A DNA stretch of 64,000 nucleotides from positions 29,739,164 to 29,803,163 of the forward strand of contig NC_080082.1 in assembly GCF_949987535.1 (NCBI RefSeq), in the 5' to 3' direction. How positions within the stretch are numbered: the stretch's first letter is position 1; each line of letters begins with the position of its first letter. This DNA is from Balaenoptera acutorostrata (Eukaryota; Chordata; Mammalia; Artiodactyla; Balaenopteridae). Shown piece by piece: positions 58,796 through 64,000 of the stretch. The notes below the pieces were generated by a model. That model saw only the letters and a program-made list of their open reading frames with translations, was not told the origin of the DNA and made no database searches. A program made the translations under genes and the position numbers.

Positions 58796-59494
58796 CTTAT
58801 TGTAATAATTAGTAAGTCTGTTACTTTTACAAAGGGGAAAATACCTTCAAAAAGATGAAGTCTACTTACCTTTAAAAGACATGAACCTGTTAACTACTAC
58901 ATGAGGTTAAAACTATGGAATCAAAAATAATAATTTCAATTTTTTCCTGTAATAAAATTAGTTTAAAATAAAGTTAATAATTATAAAATCTTTAGCCAAA
59001 AAATTTTTCATTTTGGAATTCAGTAAGTATAAATAAGCCCCTTAGCAAACTATTCATAATTATAAACTATTATGGAGTATGGAGTTGGTTATTTTTAATA
59101 GTCCCAAAATGAAAATCAAACTCACAGTTTCAATATTTGAAGAATGATCACATATATTATGTTATAGCTAACTGAAGGAATATTAGGTATACTTTAAAAA
59201 ATTTACATTTCCAGGTAATTTTAATGATACTGGAAAATGTTATATGGCAAGTGAAAAAGCAGTATATAAATACGCTCTACATTGTTTATGATATGTATAC
59301 GTGATATGTATGTTGGATATATGTCAAGAACTTTGTGAAGGCCTTTGCCTCTATCAACTCACAGCATGGCATCGATGGAATACTCTGGTATAACAATTTA
59401 CCAAAAATGGAAAAGTCCATTCAAGTGAACAGAAAAGAAAAAAAGAATTATAAATATGTATGCTTTCCTAGGGAATGGTTTCTTACTAGTGTCT

Positions 59495-59500
59495 TTTAAT
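59495..59500 (-). terminator. Candidate poly(A) signal ATTAAA for LPCAT2
   Basis: This is an ATTAAA hexamer on the minus strand. It is one of three candidates (others at 60334-60339 and 59989-59994), and the choice rests on expected UTR length only. Confidence 0.25.
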
Positions 59501-61825
59501 CCTCTTTAGGGATTCCTTTATAAGAATTCCACAAGGACCTTTGTGGTCGAGAGCCCACTTGTTCCAATACAGTCAATGGTGTATCAATTAACTGCCATCA
59601 GCTAACTACCTTGCATCTGTAACAGTCTGAAAGGGAGAGCTCCTGAGTCTGGGAGTCAGATATCTGTACTGCTGTGCCTCATGCAGACAGCAGACCATGT
59701 GTCTTCTAAAAGGGGCTCTTTTAAATATCCATTAGAGGTAGCACTACTAGCGATCACACTCAGCCTTCCAACACTCTAAAAGCATTGGCAAAGGAGAATT
59801 AAATATGCATAATGCAAGCAACTTGTTCCATAAGCATTCAGTATGTCGTTATCCTTCAATAGAACTGTTCTGATGGAAATTTTTATGGTGTATAGGTCTT
59901 AGGATCTAGTATTTCTCATTTCAAAGAGTAACCTCGTTTTTTCAAACTATTATATAAAACCACAGTGCATTTAACTGACTTAGTTAAATTTAATTTCTTA
60001 CTTTAAATTCTAAGAGGAGAAAAAACTCTTTGAAGGAAATCTTTGTTTAGATGGCATAAAAGTAGAGGCCTAGTTGGTAGTAGTACTGACGGTCATGACT
60101 TGTGTTATTACATACACCCTACCAGTCAAAAGTCAACTTCTTTAGGAATAATAACTATTGCTGCTTTGGCTAAAATTTGAGTCTTTCATTAGACTAAAAT
60201 TATGTCTGACATTTCATAAGGCTTAAATGCAAACAAAAATGATTAATCACATTCATAAATATGCAAACTTACGTTCAAACCACGATATTAAAAAGGTATA
60301 TTACATTTGAGACAAAATGGCAAAACCAGAATTTTTAATTGCCAAGAATTTTATGTAGCAAGTTTGTTCAGTAACATAATAAAATAGGAATATTACATTG
60401 GCATAAGTGGAATTAAAGAACATAAAATATTACTTTAAAACAGGAAAACAATGGGATCACTTTCAAGAGCCTCACAGAAAGCTTGTAATTTAAAATGTTA
60501 CTTTTTCATGATAAATGGGATTAATATGTGGGTTTTCTATGATAAAAATCATGGTACCTGAGTAATACATACATTCAATTGCATATGAGAACCAATATTA
60601 TAAAGATGTACTTTCCTAATTACTTAAGAAATTGTTTTCAGCTTATTCAGTGCTTTGTCTAAACAGCTTAAGATATGTAAAAAGCAAACAATCATACTGT
60701 TTCATCCTTCATACTTAAGGATGAAACTTTTTAGTAAGCATGCGTGACATATGATAAAATGGCACTTGAGGGAAATTATTGCTTAACCTAAGGGAAAAAA
60801 ATATCACCGTTAAATTCCTGCCTGGGGGTTAAATTGTGGTCTTGCATTAATAAAGTAGGTTTTTGGATTCCTTAGCTTTTGGTGATACTTTGGAACCTTT
60901 CGTATTTTCCCTGTAGATATTTCAGGCAAGCTCTAAAATTTGAGAGGACACAATAAAACTCCCACTTAGATGATAAAATATATTAATTCTAATAATATAT
61001 AAATAAAGTAAATCTGATTCATTTACTGGGCAAGGGCTACATTCTAAACTACCCAACTCAAATTAAACTAAACTCTGTGGCAAACAATTTTTCTCATTAG
61101 GCAATTAATGTTACCTTCAATAAGGCAATTCCCACATAGCCTTTGGCCATAGCTGTTGTCTTTAAAACAAAGTTCTAAATCTGTAGATCATGCAAAAGGT
61201 TATGATCTCCTTAGCAGGTGGTTAAGGAAATCTACAATAGGGATGCATGGTCAAGAGAATATGAGTTTTTAAGAAGTCTCATCTAATTAGCGGAGCTCTC
61301 CCTTCCAATCCCCCCATGTTCAGTGATCCAAGAAACTGAAATGCAAATGGAAAAAATGAATCTGTGAAGTTAAAGGTATAAAATTCTGCAACGTTCCTCA
61401 GACTCTTCATTCTTATTTCTAGAATGGCAAGGGATTAAAGCTAACCTTATTTCTTTAGAGGAAAGTAGATGAAAAATTATTTATACTTCTAAAACTTTTT
61501 GCAGCATTGATTAATGCTCATCAGTAAATAAGGGAGACCATTTCATTCATTTGGGTATGCAAATTAACCTGGAAAAATCCATAAAAACATCTTTATCGCC
61601 AATAAGCCTATCAGTATAGCAAAATATAATGTAAAAGAAAATGAATATTACTTGATAAACACATGCGAATAGAAGCATTTCAGTAAGAAAATCTATCTTT
61701 TTTTTTATAAAAAAGCTTTCTATTTTAAAACATCATTACTCAATCACAAATAAAATACTATCAATAAACGCCTTTGAAATTTCAAGTAAAAGCCACCGCA
61801 TTTTCCTTATTAGGAATGTTTGCGT
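59500..61825 (-). other. LPCAT2: LPCAT2 3' UTR (left end uncertain)
   Basis: The interval directly follows the LPCAT2 stop codon in the transcribed direction. It is AT-rich and free of recognisable transposons, unlike the repeat-filled DNA further left. No AATAAA was found in the region. ATTAAA variants occur on the minus strand at 60334-60339, 59989-59994 and 59495-59500. I chose the last as a working limit because the human 3' UTR is, as I recall, about 2 kb. The true end needs transcript data. Confidence 0.55.
60699..60727 (-). other. Perfect 11-bp hairpin inside the LPCAT2 3' UTR
   Basis: The arms GTTTCATCCTT (60699-60709) and AAGGATGAAAC (60717-60727) are exact reverse complements around a 7-base loop. 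In the minus-strand transcript this would form a stem-loop in the 3' UTR. The structure is seen; a role (protein binding, small RNA) is unknown. Confidence 0.7.
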
Positions 61826-62010
61826 TCAGTCGTCCTTTTTGTCTGAGGTACTCTCTTCATGACTTTCAGGGCTGACTTTATTACTTACGACTGAGGGAGT
61901 TGCTCGGACTTCTTTTGGTAATGAAAACACATGGCACGTCTGGAGGTCTAAGTAGGTTGTAAATATCTTAGCATATTCTGGATGCTTTAGGGCAAAACTT
62001 TTAAATTCCT
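61826..62010 (-). CDS. LPCAT2: LPCAT2 last coding exon (C-terminal 61 residues)
   Basis: The reading frame EEFKSFALKHPEYAKIF...SNKVSPESHEESTSDKKDD matches the C-terminus of lysophosphatidylcholine acyltransferase 2 (LPCAT2/LysoPAFAT), an ER and lipid-droplet enzyme. It acylates lyso-PC and acetylates lyso-PAF to make platelet-activating factor. The exon starts after a tttttctcctcttttag acceptor (AG at 62012-62011). Its first two bases complete a Glu codon, and the stop TGA is at 61828-61826. This piece lies after the EF-hand region and has no catalytic residue. It ends KKDD, which fits a KKxx-type ER-retrieval signal (inference). The upstream exons (acyltransferase motifs, EF hands) are beyond the right edge of the window. 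Confidence 0.95.
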
Positions 62011-64000
62011 CTAAAAGAGGAGAAAAAACAAAATGCAATAAATTGAGGTGAATCTTCTTTTGGCGTGATGCAGATTAACATATGATCTTAATAATACAAT
62101 GATTGCAAAAGTCTATTACTCAACCCCTATAAATTATGCAACCACTTTGGGAGATAGTTTTTTCCATTATCTAGTCAAGTTGCAGATATGCATACTTTAT
62201 TCCAGGGTATATAAGCGAGAGAATTTGTGCATATTGTGTTCTGGGAGACATGTATGAGAATGTTCACAGCAACATTATTCATAATAGGTAAAAAATGGAA
62301 ACAATTCAAATGTTTGTCAACAGTTGGAATGGCTAAGTAAATCATGGCATATTCGTGGAACAAAGTGCTACACAGCAATGAAGACGAATGAATAGCTGTG
62401 TTGTAACAATGTGGATGAATCTTAAAACCATAATGTTGAATGAAAAAAGCCAGATGCAAAAGAACACATGTTGTATGAGACCATTATGTAAAGTTCAAAA
62501 ACTTAGGCAAAACTAAACTATATTTAAAGATGTGTACTTTTGTGGTGAAATGCTAAAACAAAGCAGGCAGAGATTCCTTTTTAAGTCAGGTCAGCAGTTC
62601 CCTCCTTTAAGACCGAGGAAGGGGTTCTATTTGGGAATAGGCACATGGAGGCTTCTAGAGTTATTGAAAAGCTCTATTCCTTGACCTGAGTGGTAGTTAC
62701 ACAAGTGTTCATTTGTAAAACTTTGTTGTGCTCTATGATTACGTTTTATTGTTTTATGTAATTTTATTATTTTTTTGTAATAACAAATGTTAACAAAATT
62801 TATTACCCAGGACTCTCTATTACTGGCTTTTAAAACTATTTTAACCTTTAACTCTGGTAAAGAAATAAACCATCTTGAAAAGCTGAGCCCTGACTTATGA
62901 CCAGTAAGGGCGAGTAGAGTGTACAATATTCACTAATCATATCACAAGACCCCTGAGTAGTAGGCCTCCTTTTATCTCAGATGTTTGAGATTTAGGAAGT
63001 GAGGTAGAGTATAGCAGGCTTACAAAATTAACCATCAGAATTTGAACCCCAAGCCTCCGGTAACCTGGAGTTTCTGAAATATGATGTTACCCTCAAGTTT
63101 GACATTTCTCTCTCCTCTTCTGTTTGGATGGAGAAAACTTTATTGAGCTTATATAGCAAAGCGAGCCTGGTCTTTGAATCAGCTTGCTATTTGACTCTAT
63201 AATAAAAGGCTTTTAACCCAATATCCTATTTCTATCCATTCACTAAAAAAAAAAAAAAAAAAAATCCTCCGATAACCAATTGTCTACTTCATGGCACATT
63301 AGACTACCTAGCAACTCTTGAAGATAAAAACAGGTCTTAGTGATGAGGAAGTCACCAGATAGAGCCCAGATCATTCTTTGCAATTACAACGTTATTTTGC
63401 ATTAACAGAGCACTTTATATTTCCAAATTAGGCAAGCTATTAATTGTTCTTTCTTAACATCCAAAATAAAGATTTATCTGCATGAGTCTATTTCAATGAC
63501 GGAGACACAGAGGACGTAAGTGACTTCTAAGATACGTGGGCAGGAGTGTTGATCTACTGAAACCACGAGCTTTAATTTTAAGACTTGTGCTCTGGTCAAA
63601 AGAGCAAGGCTCTCTGTCCTCTTTGGGGATGCTAGTGGCATTAAAGAGTAACTCATTTCTAGAAGTGCTGAGAGCTGGCAATAAGTGGAATTTGGGCATT
63701 AATTTGGCTAAAGGAAAACCAAGAATGAAAACAATTTAAACAATAACATTTAAATAATGTAAATGTAAACATACATGATACATTTCTATACCTATTCTTT
63801 CATAAAATCATACTTAAATACCTCAAACATTCCTGCAAAAAAAAAAGTGGGCTTGCATAATATTGGGGAAAGGGAGATATTCTGTGTATTCTAAAAAGAA
63901 AAAGGTTGAACTCCAAAAAACAGAGTAGATTTCCCTAAAAACATATTAAAACTGACAGGTAAAAATATGACTACCTACAAATAATTCTTAGTATTAGCTT
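62011..64000 (-). other. LPCAT2: LPCAT2 last intron (part)
   Basis: This is AT-rich intron sequence upstream of the last coding exon. An old L1 3' region fills about 62,120-62,890, and an A-run lies at 63246-63264. No further LPCAT2 exon is recognisable up to the window edge; 62,900-64,000 shows nothing that I can name. Confidence 0.8.
62120..62890 (+). mobile_element. Old L1 3' region in the LPCAT2 last intron
   Basis: 'gagaatgttcacagcaacat', 'tattcataataggtaaaaaa' and 'gtggatgaatcttaaaacca' are L1 ORF2 end/3' UTR in plus orientation, opposite to the gene. Confidence 0.7.

Larger units (their letters stand above)
27171..59400. other. Intergenic region between SLC6A2 and LPCAT2
   Basis: About 32 kb separate the SLC6A2 promoter from the LPCAT2 3' end. 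No exon, tRNA, snRNA or processed pseudogene is recognised. Repeats listed separately fill perhaps half of it; the rest is single-copy-looking. Confidence 0.7.

Noticed and set aside
1..64000. CRISPR arrays, operons, bacterial or phage systems
   Set aside because: No direct-repeat/spacer arrays or dense coding; exon structure, CpG island and SINE/L1 content show mammalian DNA.

Overview
The window is mammalian nuclear DNA, almost certainly from a cetacean (whale or dolphin). It carries spliced exons, a CpG-island promoter, and dense L1, L2, MIR and DNA-transposon remnants. It also has seven tRNA-derived SINEs of the cetacean/hippo CHR type (heads reading 'ttccctggtgg', tails 'gacccaa..cagccaaaa', six with an 'acaactactgag'/'caactagag'-type body). 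I saw none of the BovB or Bov-tA elements that would mark a ruminant. The species call is an inference from repeats.

Two protein-coding genes are present, both on the minus strand. (1) SLC6A2, the noradrenaline transporter NET, occupies about 1-27,000. Read 5' to 3' on the minus strand: CpG-island promoter (about 27,170 down to 25,900), a non-coding exon 1 ending at 26747, a 511-bp intron in the 5' leader, first coding exon 25908-26181, then coding exons 13540-13671, 12573-12810 and 3953-4091. Together they give residues 1-261 of an expected ~617 in one unbroken frame, with matching splice phases. The remaining exons lie to the left of base 1. (2) LPCAT2, a lysophosphatidylcholine acyltransferase, enters from the right: its last coding exon is 61826-62010 (61 C-terminal residues), with a probable 3' UTR running left to about 59.5 kb. 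This LPCAT2-SLC6A2 order and orientation agrees with the human chromosome 16 neighbourhood as I know it.

The roughly 32 kb between the genes (27.2-59.4 kb) and the introns hold no further gene that I can support. They are built from repeats: an L1 fragment with a reverse-transcriptase segment at 40306-42833, a second L1 3' end in opposite orientation at 44828-45927, smaller L1 tails, three LTR-like elements, and many MIR/L2/hAT remnants. Two repeat-poor AT-rich stretches (about 43.3-43.75 and 52.97-53.33 kb) are candidate conserved regulatory elements.

I found no evidence of a novel multi-gene system. The points most worth checking are: loss of a threonine at NET residue 30; a CACGTG E-box lying exactly across the exon 1/intron 1 junction of SLC6A2; a 77-bp tandem duplication in intron 2 that doubles an NRF1-like site; a perfect 17-bp-stem palindrome at 33887-33924; a hairpin in the LPCAT2 3' UTR; and an inverted pair of ~1-kb L1 arms. 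Family assignments of repeats are from memory of consensus sequences, not from a search.
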